Shown here: piece after piece, positions 1 through 8,860 of the stretch | How the letters are laid out: each line of letters opens with the position of its first letter | Position numbering within the stretch: position 1 is the stretch's first letter | NCBI RefSeq assembly: GCF_040782645.1 | Contig: NZ_CP160403.1 | Location: 1-64,000 of the forward strand | DNA: 64,000 bases | From: Streptomyces sp. HUAS ZL42 | Lineage (GTDB): Bacteria > Actinomycetota > Actinomycetes > Streptomycetales > Streptomycetaceae | Direction: 5' to 3' | The notes under the pieces: generated by a model | Database searches by the model: none | Told to the model about the DNA's origin: nothing | The model's input: the letters and a program-made list of their open reading frames with translations, nothing else | Made by a program: the position numbers and the translations under genes

Positions 1-93
1 GTTCCGGCCACCGGATCGCTCCGCGATCCTCTGCGGGGATCCGGCTCCGCCGGTTTCGGGCGGAACCGGTGCGCTCCGCGCGCCGGTTCCGCT
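1..93. repeat. Tandem hairpins resembling a Streptomyces telomere
   Basis: Three hairpins follow one another. The first is a 7-bp perfect stem (13-19 with 23-29). The second is a 5-bp stem (41-45 with 49-53). The third is a 14-bp stem with one T-G pair (61-74 with 78-91). All three have the same apex, GCTCCGC, with a TCC triloop on the strand shown, which is a GGA triloop on the complement. Known Streptomyces telomeres carry tandem palindromes whose 3' overhang strand forms C(GNA)G triloops, and a left telomere would place these GGA loops on exactly that strand. The end does not begin with the archetypal CCCGCGG palindrome, so it is either a non-archetypal telomere or a trimmed end. A cluster of extragenic palindromes is the alternative. 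Confidence 0.55.
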
Positions 94-283
94 AAAAAGC
101 AGCAGCTACAGGGGTGATGGCAGGGCGTCAGGTGGTGCAGAGACCCCTGGGTGCGGTCCTGGGAGCTCTGGCGTGCCTATCCGTTTGACGATCCGTCAGC
201 ATGTGAATGCAGGAACCTCAGGATCGAACACTTTCGACCATTTTGGCGGCTCATATGCGTCACTCTAGTAGCCAGATAGATTC

Positions 284-292
284 TGGTATAAT
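284..292 (+). promoter_or_regulatory. Extended -10 promoter (TGG-TATAAT) of the helicase gene
   Basis: TATAAT at 287-292 is preceded by TGG at 284-286, an extended -10 element. A perfect consensus hexamer is rare in such GC-rich DNA. No good -35 is seen at the matching position (264-269). Transcription would start near 299, about 80 bases before the helicase start. The inverted 10-mers CTCATATGCG (250-259) and CGCATATGAG (380-389) bracket the leader, and the second one covers the candidate ATG at 385. Confidence 0.45.
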
Positions 293-375
293 GGCTGCAT
301 GGCTCCCCCACTCATCGCCGGGTACTGAAATCTCATCATGGCGTGCCGTAATTGGTGCGGGAAAATGGGTGTGGA

Positions 376-2930
376 ATGGCGCATATGAGTCTTCGTCCGC
401 ATCAGGTTGAGGCGGTGGATTCGGTGCTTCGGAGTCTTTCGGAGCAGCCGGGGAAGGGAATTCCTCCTGAGGGCCTGAGGGCTCAGGTCATCGCCGCCAC
501 CGGGTCCGGGAAGACTCTGATCGGTGTGGAGGTGACGAACCGTCTGTCCGCGCGCAGGGTACTGGTGTTGGTGCCGACGTTGGATCTGCTGCTGCAGATG
601 GCCGCCGCGTGGCGTCAGGGCGGCCGGCACGGGGCGATGGTCGGGGTGTGCTCGCTGCGGGGTGCCGATAGCCAGGGAGTGCCGTGTACGACGGATCCGG
701 ATGAGCTGGTGGCGTGGACGGCCGGGCCGGAGACGGTGACGGTGTTCGCGACGTACGCCTCGGTCGGCATGGGCACTGTGCAGCGGGCGCATGCGGCGGG
801 GCTGCCGGTGTGGGACTTGATGGTGGTGGACGAGGCGCACCGCACCAGTGGGGATGCGGGCAGGCCGTGGGCGGCGGTGCACGACCAGGCGCAGGTGCCG
901 GCGGTACGGCGGTTGTATATGACGGCGACGGCGCGGGTGTGGGAGGCCGAGGGGGATCGTCCGCGGCTGGTGGCCTCCATGGACGAGGACTCCCCCGTCT
1001 TCGGGCCGGTGGCCTACAAGTTGAAGTTGTCGGAGGCGATTCGGCTGGGGTTGGTGGCGCCGTATCAGGTGCTGTGCCTCGACATCCGCGACCCCGAGCT
1101 CCACGCCGCACTGGCCAACACGGAGACGATCGCGGCCGGCTCCGACGTGGTGCGGGGAGCCCGGTTGGCGGCCGTGCAGGCGGGTTTGATGCGTGCTGCA
1201 GTCGAGGAGCGGGTTCGGCGTGTGCTGTCGTTCCACAGTCGGGTGGTTGAGGCGGAGGCGATGGCGGCCGCGATGCCGGCTGTCGCGGGTCGGCTCGCCG
1301 CTGACGCCCCCGACACTTTCCCGCCCGCGGAGCAGGTGTGGGCGGACTGGCTCTACGGTGAACACCCGCCCGCCCGGCGCCGTCAGGTGCTGGAGGAGTT
1401 CGCCTCCGACTTCCTCGGAGGAACGGGGTTCGAAGGGCGGGATGTGCCCGCGAAATTGCGGGTGTTGTCCTCCGTGCGGGTTTTGGGGGAAGGGGTGGAT
1501 ACGGCTGAGTGTGATGCGGTGCTTTTCGCGGACGCACGCGGGTCGATGGTCGATATCGTGCAAATGGTCGGGCGTGCTCTGCGTATGGAGCCAGGGGCCG
1601 GGAAAATTGCCACGCTGATCGTTCCCGTGTTCCTCGGGCCGGATGAAGATCCAAACGAATTGCTCACCTCGGACGCGTACGGCACCCTCGCGAAGATCCT
1701 CGGAGCTCTCCGGGCCCACGACACCGAGACCATCGAAGCCCTCGCCGACCCGCGGGTGCGCAGCGGCCGGCCCGGGGTGCCCAGGAGGGTGAACAGGCCG
1801 AGGAGAGCGGCGAGTTGTGGGACGGGGCGGAGGATTTCGAGGACGCCGGCCAGGACGCCGGCATGCGGGTGGGTACGGCGGCCGCGGGCGTGCTGCGGTT
1901 CAGCGAGGAACGCGACCCGGCCGCGCTGACCCAGTTCGTGCGTCTGCGGGTCATCGACCCCGAAGGCGCCTACTGGCGGCGCGGGATCGAAGCCGCTTCG
2001 CGGTGGCTGCGCGAGACCGGCCACACCGAGCTGCGGGTGCCGTACGTGTACGTCACCCCTGAAGGCTGGGGAGCGGTCGGCTCCTATCCTCTGGGGGTGT
2101 TCATCGCTGATCAGCGCCGCTACTACGCCGCCGGCACCCTCGAGGCCAGCCGTGTCGCCGAGCTCGAGGCGTTGGGCATGGTGTGGTCGGTGCAAGCCTC
2201 CGCCTGGGAGACCGGGCTCGCCGTGGCCCGCGCGTACGCGGCCGTGCACGGGCATTTCCTGCCGCCGGCCACCGCGGTCTGGGGCGGAGACGGGTTCCCG
2301 ATCGGGGTATGGGCGAAGAACCAGCGCGCAGCGGCCCGTAAGACCCGTGAGAACGCCGCACGACGCGATGCCGGGGAAACGGGCCTCTCGTACGCCGGGG
2401 AGCTGTCGCAGGAGCGTATGGAAGCGTTGGACGCTATCGATCCCGGGTGGGCCCCGGAGGGATGGGACGTGGCCTGGCAGCGCTGTTATCGGCTCACCCT
2501 CGCCCACGTCCGCGCCAGCGGCACCCTCCCGGCTGCGGTGGGTGAACTCATTGTCCAGGGCGAAGACCTCGGCGCCTGGATCAGTGCGCAGCGGGGCGGA
2601 TGGGAGCAGTTGGCGTCAGCGCAGCGGTTCCTGCTGGAGACCGTCGGTGTCGAGCCCGCGGGTGCGGGCGAAACCGCGGTGCCGGGCCGGCGCAGCCAGG
2701 ACGAGCGGTGGGTCACCCACCTCACCGCGGCCCGCCAGTTCCATACGCGTGAAGGCCATCTTCGGGTGCCCCGCAAGCACGTCGAAACGATCCGACCGGG
2801 CGGAGACGGCGAGGACGGCCAGGAGACGGTCGTGAAGCTCGGAGCCTGGATCGACAACACCCGGCGCAGGGCCGCCAAGCTCAGTCCGGAACGCCGCGCC
2901 GACCTGAACGCGTTGGGCATGCGCTGGTGA
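376..2930 (+). pseudogene. Telomere-associated helicase (TtrA-like), frameshifted
   Basis: Superfamily 2 DNA helicase followed by helicase-associated (HA) domains, read in two frames. The first part (to about 1765) holds motif I (ATGSGKT), the DEAH box (VVDEAHRTS), motif III (MTATAR), motif V (GEGVDTAECD) and motif VI (QMVGRALR). The second part, in the -1 frame from about 1760 to the stop at 2930, holds at least three tryptophan-rich HA repeats. The frame changes within 1755-1785, where the second frame reads AQEGEQAEESGELWDGAEDF, a natural continuation. Candidate starts are ATG 376 and ATG 385; the longer reading from TTG 352 lacks a ribosome site. TtrA-type helicases lie next to Streptomyces telomeres and are linked to conjugal transfer of linear replicons. 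The gene is likely inactive unless the shift is an error or is programmed. Confidence 0.75.
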
Positions 2931-3025
2931 GTGTGGCGAATGCATCCTCGCCCAGGCGCGGAGGTTGCCGCCCGCGACCAGCCGCAGGCCAACCGTGGTC
3001 CGTCTCGCTTTTGCAGAATGCGGAC

Positions 3026-3174
3026 ATGGCTGCTCTCTGCGTCCGGGACGGGCCCGAGGAGCAGGTCCGTATCCTCAAGGCCGGCGCTGCCCAGCGCTGG
3101 CACGTCCCTGCAGGCGTACCTACTGGCATTGGTCGCCAGGGAGGTCGGGAGGCCGACCATCGCGGACATGGCTG
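3026..3174 (+). pseudogene. FitA/VapB-like antitoxin, 5' part, interrupted
   Basis: The reading begins MAALCVRDGPEEQVRILKAG in one frame and continues in the next as TSLQAYLLALVAREVGRPTI. This is the ribbon-helix-helix pattern of FitA-type antitoxins, which bind their own promoter and neutralise a PIN-domain RNase. A frame change near 3105 breaks the gene. At 3174 it is also split by an insertion; its 3' part is at 4504-4592. No toxin gene follows. The homology call comes from the sequence pattern only. Confidence 0.6.
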
Positions 3175-4503
3175 TGGCTCTGTTCACGAGAACCGACAGC
3201 AAATGTTCACCAGTTTCGACAGCACGGAGCGGTCCGGAATCTTCGAACGACGGTGGCCTGATGACACCTGTCAGGCCTCGGGCCTAAGGTGTGCCGGTGA
3301 TCTTCAGAAGGAAGCAGAAGGCCGCGGACCTGGCCGCCGTCATGTCAGAGTTGGAGCAGGCAGTGGCCGCTCGCGACGGTGGCCGCACCGAGCGTGCGTT
3401 CAACGCGGCGGTGAGTGGTCTGCAGTCGGCGACGGGCACCGAATGCGTGCCGGTGGGACCCCGGTTGGCCGCGCTACTCCCTGCCTTTCCGCCCACCGGT
3501 CCGCGCCCGATGCTGGCGACGATGGCCGGCTTCTGCGTGGAACGCGGTGCCGATCCGGCGGCCTGTGCGGAGCCGGTCCTCGACGGCACCCACCGGGACC
3601 TGCTCGATGCCCTGGAGTTCGCCCGCCGCTGGGCCGCCGCCGGCGGTGCCGGGGACGAACTGCCAGAGGCCGATGAGAAGATCATCGACGACGCGCTGAT
3701 GGCCCGACTGGGTGGCGAGGCGCACGAGGCGTTGCGGCTGGCGCTGGCCTGGTGCTCGGTCGAGCAGTGGCAGCCTCCCGCGCTGGCCGTGCTGTGCCGC
3801 AGCACCGAGGTACGCCGTCGGCACGCATCCGCGCTCCTCCCCGCCTGCCGCGACCTGGCGGCCCTGGAGCGGCATGACCTCAAGTGCCTGGCCTACGCGC
3901 TGGCGATCCTGGACGACGAGCCCCTGGTGGTGTTGCACCGGCCCACCGGGACCGGGTTCGAAGTGCGTATCGGCGGCATCGGGGACAACTTCCAGTTGCA
4001 CACGCTGCTCGCCCACGTGCTCGTCGGCGGCGGCCACGTGCCTGGCACCGCACCGTCGGCGGAGAGCGTCCGCCTGGCCACGGACCCCGAGCCCGCCCAG
4101 GGGCGCACCGGGGCCGTCGCGACCGGGGCCTTCGAACTCGTCGCCCCGGATGGGGAGCGGATCTGGAACGAGGGGCTGCCCGACGACATCCCCGTTGTGG
4201 AGGGACGCCGCCTACTCGTGCTGGACGAGCCGATGTACCCACGCAGTTGGAACGCCGACCGGTTCTTCCCGATGCTCCCGGGGACGGCCGAGCTGACTCG
4301 TGTGCTGTCCGCCGACGAGGTCCAGACCTGGTTCACCTACACCTGCTGGACGTCCTGACCCGGTCGCCCGGCGCCACCGCTCGGCGTCAGCTGCTGCCGC
4401 TGCCAGAGTCGGCGCTCGGGCCTGGCCTCTATCGAACAAGAAGCACGCCGGGGTGCTGTCGAAATTGCTGAACATCTGCTGTCGATTTTCGTGAGCAGAA
4501 CCA
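3175..4503. mobile_element. 1.33-kb element with 49-bp inverted repeats, no transposase
   Basis: The ends, 3175-3223 and 4455-4503, are inverted repeats with 42 of 49 positions identical. Each contains CGACAGCA and TTTCGACAGC. TGGCTG flanks both sides (3169-3174 and 4504-4509) as a probable 6-bp target duplication. Removing the element and one copy of the repeat rejoins an antitoxin reading frame exactly (IADMA with ARLEREEAA), which shows a clean insertion. The only gene inside is the unknown CDS at 3291-4358, so movement would need a transposase supplied in trans. I could not assign the ends to a known IS family. Confidence 0.75.
3291..4358 (+). CDS. Conserved hypothetical protein carried by the inverted-repeat element
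   Basis: A 355-residue soluble protein with a GTG start and no signal peptide or membrane segment. I recognise no catalytic motif. The first 200 residues are helix-rich and alanine/leucine-rich. The last 130 contain strand-rich stretches such as GTGFEVRIGGIGDNFQLHTL and a tail with RRLLVLDEPMYPRSWNADR. The style is that of actinobacterial proteins of unknown function. It is the sole cargo of the element and has normal Streptomyces codon use, so it was probably captured from a related genome. The start is set by the reading frame; the ribosome site is weak. Confidence 0.65.
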   Translation: MPVIFRRKQKAADLAAVMSELEQAVAARDGGRTERAFNAAVSGLQSATGTECVPVGPRLAALLPAFPPTGPRPMLATMAGFCVERGADPAACAEPVLDGTHRDLLDALEFARRWAAAGGAGDELPEADEKIIDDALMARLGGEAHEALRLALAWCSVEQWQPPALAVLCRSTEVRRRHASALLPACRDLAALERHDLKCLAYALAILDDEPLVVLHRPTGTGFEVRIGGIGDNFQLHTLLAHVLVGGGHVPGTAPSAESVRLATDPEPAQGRTGAVATGAFELVAPDGERIWNEGLPDDIPVVEGRRLLVLDEPMYPRSWNADRFFPMLPGTAELTRVLSADEVQTWFTYTCWTS

Positions 4504-4592
4504 TGGCTGCGCGGCTGGAACGCGAAGAGGCCGCGCAGTACACCACCGAAGACGTCCTGGCAGCACTCGGCGTAGAACGCTCCGGCCGCTGA
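4504..4592 (+). pseudogene. FitA/VapB-like antitoxin, 3' part
   Basis: This reads MAARLEREEAAQYTTEDVLA and ends LGVERSGR, the acidic helical tail expected of the antitoxin begun at 3026. Joined to the 5' part it restores ...IADMAARLEREE. The stop overlaps an ATG (TGATGG), as is usual for antitoxin-toxin pairs. The following 40 bases do not encode a PIN domain before the IS630 copy begins, so the toxin is gone. Confidence 0.6.
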
Positions 4593-4635
4593 TGGCTGCC
4601 GTGCGATCACGGCGGTTCTGCGTGGTCTCAAGGGT

Positions 4636-5780
4636 TACTGATCTCTTCGGACTGTTGTCGGATGCTGATCCCTGCGGTAGGCCGGTGGTATGCGGTACGC
4701 GCAGGGCGGTGGGCTGACCGCCGAGCGGCGGAAGTTTCGTGAGCGGATCCGGTACCAGGCCGGTGAGCGGTTCGCACGCAGTGAGAGAACCGCGGTGATC
4801 GCGAGGGATCTGCGGGTGAGTGAGCGGTCGGTGGAGCGCTGGCGTCGTGCCTGGCAGGAGGGCGGGATGGACGCCCTCGCCTCCACGGGACCGGCCAAAC
4901 TTCCCAAGGTGTCCGACTTACAGTTCGCCGTGCTGGAGGAGGAGTTGGCCCTCGGGCCGGCCGAGCACGGCTGGGAGGACCAGCGGTGGACCCTGGCACG
5001 GGTCAGAGCGCTGATCGCCTGGAAGTTCGGCATCGACTGCTCCTCGGCAGCCGTCTGGCGGCTGCTGCACCGGCACGGCTGGTCCTGGCAGTGCCCGGCC
5101 CGCCGCGCGCTGGAACGCGACGAGCATGCGGTCGAGCTGTGGAAGAAGGACGTGTGGCCGCAGGTGGAATGACCGCGGCGGCGCTGGGGGCCTACATCGT
5201 CTTCGAGGACGAGGCGGGGTTTTCCATGACACCGCCGCGGGCCCGCACCTGGGGCCGACGTGGGCACACGCCGGTGGTCCGGGTGCGCGGCCGCTCCTGG
5301 CGCCGCTGGTCGATCGCCGCCATGTGCTGCTACAAGCAAGGAGAAACCTCCCGGCTGATCTACCGGCCGCGCCGCCACCGCAAGCACAAGGGCAAAGGGC
5401 GCGACAGCTTCTCCTGGCGCGACTACCGCGACCTGGCGGTGCGCGCGCACCTCCAGCTCAAGGCCCCGATCGTGCTCGTCTGGGACAATCTCAATACCCA
5501 TCTCGCCGCCGGCATGCGCCAGTACGCGGACGAACACGACTGGCTCACCATCGTCCAACTTCCTCTTATGCACCGGACTTGAATCCGGCGGAAGGCGTCT
5601 GGTCGCTGTTACGGCGCGGCCCGCTGGCCAACACCGCATTCACCGACGACGACCACCTCGAACGCACCCTCCGCCGCGGACTTCGCCATATCCAGTTACG
5701 GCACGACCTCATCGACGGCTGCCTTGCCGGCACCGGACTCAGCCTCACCCACCACCCGACAACAATCCGAGGAAATCAGT
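4636..5780 (+). mobile_element. IS630-family insertion sequence
   Basis: Inverted ends begin TACTGATCTCTTCGG at 4636 and, on the complement from 5780, TACTGATTTCCTCGG; 23 of 26 positions match. The outer TA on each side fits the TA target duplication of IS630/Tc1 elements. It carries two overlapping transposase frames, the second with a further frameshift. It sits in the stop codon of the Tn554-like tnpC gene to its right. Confidence 0.85.
4690..5172 (+). CDS. IS630 transposase OrfA (helix-turn-helix part)
   Basis: A 160-residue N-terminal half of an IS630-type transposase. It has the tandem helix-turn-helix region (AVIARDLRVSERSVERWRRA) and the winged-helix linker (SSAAVWRLLHRHGWSWQ) that bind the IS ends. 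The stop (5170-5172) overlaps the ATG of OrfB at 5169 as ATGA. This allows coupled translation or a -1 shift to make the full protein, as is common in this group. Confidence 0.8.
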   Translation: MRYAQGGGLTAERRKFRERIRYQAGERFARSERTAVIARDLRVSERSVERWRRAWQEGGMDALASTGPAKLPKVSDLQFAVLEEELALGPAEHGWEDQRWTLARVRALIAWKFGIDCSSAAVWRLLHRHGWSWQCPARRALERDEHAVELWKKDVWPQVE

Positions 5781-5782
5781 AG
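5169..5782 (+). pseudogene. IS630 transposase OrfB (DDE_3 domain), frameshifted
   Basis: The catalytic half begins MTAAALGAYIVFEDEAGFSM (first Asp) and includes VLVWDNLNTH (second Asp). The frame then ends early at 5582 after IVQLPLMHRT. The third acidic residue lies in the next frame (YAPDLNPAEGVWSLL), which runs to 5782. One base seems lost near 5565 in CTTCCTCTTATG, so this copy should not make active transposase. The final stop overlaps the right inverted repeat. Confidence 0.8.
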
Positions 5783-6345
5783 GGCGCGGTGTTCTCTGCT
5801 CGGATCATTCTGCGCAGGCTTGTGCGTGCTGCGGCCAGGTCGGCTTCCAGCTCTGCGACGTGGGCGTGCAGGGTGTGGTTGTCGTCGGTGGCGTGCCGGA
5901 GCTTGTCTGCGAGCTGCTGGTTTTCCTGGGTGAGTTCGTCCACGCGGTCGCCGAGGTGCCGGGTGTCGAGCGTGTCGAGTTGGTGGCCGAGTTGCTGCTG
6001 GATGATGCCGGTCAGGCGCTGTTTGTCCTGGCGCAGGGCGCGGATCTCCTCGCGGGCCAGGGCTAGTTCCGCGCGCAGGGCTGCGGGAGGGGTGGGCGGG
6101 GTCGTGGTGGGTGAGGCGGCAGTGGTCTGGCGTTGGCGGTGTTGGGCGTTTTCGATGTGTTCGCGGATGCCGGGGGTGTAGGTGAGCCAGGTGGAGACGC
6201 CGGCGGCGCGGGCCACGGCCGTGAAGGTGATCTTGTTGCCTTGTTGTTCGAGGGTGGCGAGTGCGGTGAGGGTGCGCTGGCGTTTGTCGAGGCTGTCGCG
6301 GCGGCGCGCGGCGGCGAGGGTGTGGGGGTTGCCTCGGGGGTTCAT
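5776..6345 (-). CDS. Tn554-like accessory protein TnpC (DUF6262 type)
   Basis: A 189-residue protein. The N-terminus carries a small DNA-binding-like segment (ITFTAVARAAGVSTWLTYTP). From about residue 85 it is a long coiled coil with heptads (ELALAREEIRALRQDKQRL, VDELTQENQQLADKLRHATD). DUF6262-type proteins are the third gene of such modules and are thought to assist the two recombinases. The ATG overlaps the tnpB stop (ATGA). The stop codon now lies inside the IS630 end: before that insertion the frame would have ended at a TAA at the same place, so the product changed by only about one residue. Confidence 0.7.
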   Translation of the reverse strand: MNPRGNPHTLAAARRRDSLDKRQRTLTALATLEQQGNKITFTAVARAAGVSTWLTYTPGIREHIENAQHRQRQTTAASPTTTPPTPPAALRAELALAREEIRALRQDKQRLTGIIQQQLGHQLDTLDTRHLGDRVDELTQENQQLADKLRHATDDNHTLHAHVAELEADLAAARTSLRRMIRAENTAPY

Positions 6346-8860
6346 GGCTGACGGCTGGTGGCGGGGGTGAGGGGCAGCAGGGTGTGGGTGTTCCTGCGCG
6401 GGCTCTGCGCAGGAGGGTGCTGGCCTGTTCGATCTCGGCGCGTTCGGCGGCAGGGAGCGCGGCCAGGCGGCGGCGCATGCGGTTGGCGACCTGTTCGAAG
6501 GCGGTGATCTGGGCGGTGAGGGCGGTGAGGACGAAGTCGGCGGCGTCCATGGCGGTGGCGCTTTCGCGGTCGGCGCGCAGTTCGTTGATGTGCTGCTCGA
6601 TGGCGGGGAGGTAGGAGGGGTCGGGCCGGTAGAAGCCGCAGCCGGCGCACTGGAAGCGGATGGGGCAGGAGGTGCCGCCGGCCTTGACGTTGCTGGGTTC
6701 GGTGCAGCCGCCGTAGGGGACGGCGACCGAGCGCAGTTCGTAGGTGGTGTCGGAGCAGGGGCGGGGATGGCCGTGGTTGTCGACGACGTGGGCGGCGAGT
6801 TTGGTGACGGCGTCGCGTTTTCGCTGCAGGGAGACGGTGTAGTAGCGCTGGGTGGTGTGCACGGATTTGTGGTCCATTAGTTCGCACAGGACGTCGAGGG
6901 GCGTGCCGGCGTCGGCGTGGCGCTGGGCGTAGGAGTGGCGGAAGGCGTAGGCGTAGATGAGGGAGCGGTCGAAGTCCAGCGGCCGGCCGTCGGGGGTGGT
7001 TCCTTCGCCGTAGAGGTGGGGGATGCTGTCGACCCACAGGCGCAGGGTTTGGCTCAGGTAGCTGGTGTGCAGGTGGCGGCGGGTGGCCAGGGGGGTCAGG
7101 GCGGGGAAGAGGTGGTCTGCGCCGGTGGGCGGCAGGGTGGACTCGAGCCCGGTCCGGCGGGCCTGCCAGGTGCGGATGGCGTTGGCGGTGTCGGTGGTGA
7201 TGGGCAGGCGTCTGCGCATGCGGCGGGCTTTGTGGTTGTTCCACACGAGGGAGATCTGGTCGCTGCGGGTCTCCAGGCAGTCGCGAGGCAGGGAAACGAT
7301 CTCGTTGGGGCGCCGGCCGGTGTCTCTGAGCAGGATGTACAGGGTGCGGTACATCAGCTGCAGGTCTGGGGTGGCGAGCGTGCGTCGGCCGCGGACCAGG
7401 CGGCCTTGGCCGAGGAGGTCGAGGTGGGCGTCGAGTTGGCGGATCACGGGCTCGGGGATGGCCGTGCCGATCTCGTCCTCGTTGGGTTCCTCCACGGCGA
7501 TGCGGTGGGTGAGGGGGTCGCGGACGAAGGCGGCGGCAAGGGTGGGGGCGGTGCCGCAGCGGCGGCCGTAGTCGATGAGTGCGAAGAAGTGGCTGGCTAT
7601 GGAGACGCGATAGCTCCAGCCGGCGGGCTGGCCGTCGAGCTTGGGGGCGGTGCGGAAGGCCTCGACGACGGCGGTGACGTCGTCGTAGCGCAGGGCGGAG
7701 GGGTCGGCGGTTCCCGGGCGGTGGGCCAGGGCCCGGGAGGCCAGCTCGACGCCGCGCAGGGTGCGGGCGAACGCGTCTGCGTCGGGGCGCTGCTGGGTGG
7801 TCCAGGTGTGCAGTATTTCGCGCAGCCACCGTTGGCTGATGGTGCGCAGGTCGACGGTCTTGGGGTAGCGGATGCCGGCGGGTGTGCGGGCACGTTGGCC
7901 CAGCGCTCTCAGGTCCAGGATCTCGTGCGCGGCCGGTGCGGTGCCGCGGTGCTGGGCGTAGCCGGTCTTCACTGCGGTGCGTACGCGGTTGAGCAGCCGC
8001 AGGACCGCGACGCTCGAGTGCGGGCAGATCGTGCTGTCGGTGCCGTTCCCGGTCAGGGTGAGGGTGCCGGCCAGGTCCCGTACGAGGCGGCGTGCCTGGC
8101 AGGGCTCGAAGATGCGCAGCCAGGGGTCGGCCTGTTGCAGTCCGTAGAGGATCTCCTGGCGCAGCGGCTGGGGCAGGCCGGCGAGGCTGAACTGGTGGGC
8201 GGCGAGGTAGGGCATCTGACGTGCCGCCCATTCGGTGATCGATGCGTCCGGCTGGGTGCGCCGGTGTGTCCTGAACTTGCGGGAGTGATGCGGGCACAGG
8301 CCGTGGGTGTAGAGGGTGGGCAGCTCGCACGTGGGCACCAGGCACACAGCCGTCCGGGCGAACGGCGTCGCCTGCGCGTGCCATCCGGCCGGGCCGTGCT
8401 TCTCGGCATACTTCTTGAACTGGACGTAGTGGCTGCTGCACAGCCCCTTGCAGTGGCTGGGCCGCGCGCAGCGCCGACCGTCACGCGTGACCAGGCAGGC
8501 CGGCCGGGGCGCGCCCGCCCGCGCGATCTTCCGCACCGGCGTGAAAGTGCGGGCGAACTCCTCCTCGGGCAGCGGCGAGCGCAGCTGCGCCGTCTTGCAC
8601 AGCGAGCAGTAGCCGTTGGCCGGCGACACCAGCTCTGGGCAGGCGACCGTCCGGCACCCGGAGACAGAGGTACGTGGCTCGTGGGGGCTTCCGGTGAACA
8701 GCCACACCTGCGCCCGCCACTCCGTCGGCCGCCACTCGGGGTCGGTGTGCTCGCGAAGCCACTTCACCCAGGCTTCATCGCTGGAGGCCGCGGCAGCCGT
8801 CGTCGTAGCGTCCCGCGGCGTTGCGGCCGGATCGGCCGGCACGGCGGCCGGGGTGGTCAC
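6342..8860 (-). pseudogene. Tn554-like tyrosine recombinase TnpB, frameshifted near 3' end
   Basis: A large tyrosine recombinase of about 840 residues. The N-terminal third has several cysteine pairs (CPELVSPANGYCSLC, CLVTRDGRRCARPSHCKGLC), likely zinc sites. The catalytic core shows RDTGRRPNEIVSL (Arg I), AFRHSYAQRHADAG (His-x-x-Arg region) and DHKSVHTTQRYY (nucleophile Tyr). A cysteine-containing tail follows. In the main frame the protein reads through at about 6404 into a shadow of tnpC, giving a spurious 1054-residue product. The adjacent frame ends LLPLTPATSRQP, with its stop overlapping the tnpC ATG. A one-base loss in GCAGGAACACCC is therefore likely. Confidence 0.75.

Noticed and set aside
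265..1719. 484-codon minus-strand frame over the helicase
   Set aside because: Shadow of the helicase coding strand, arginine- and histidine-rich without motifs.
1755..1800. Programmed -1 frameshift in the helicase
   Set aside because: No clear X-XXY-YYZ slippery heptamer followed by a pseudoknot is visible; a mutation or read error is simpler.
5696..6341. C-terminal 215 residues of the longest tnpB frame
   Set aside because: Arg/Pro/His-rich translation that overlaps tnpC in another frame; it arises from the frameshift near 6404.
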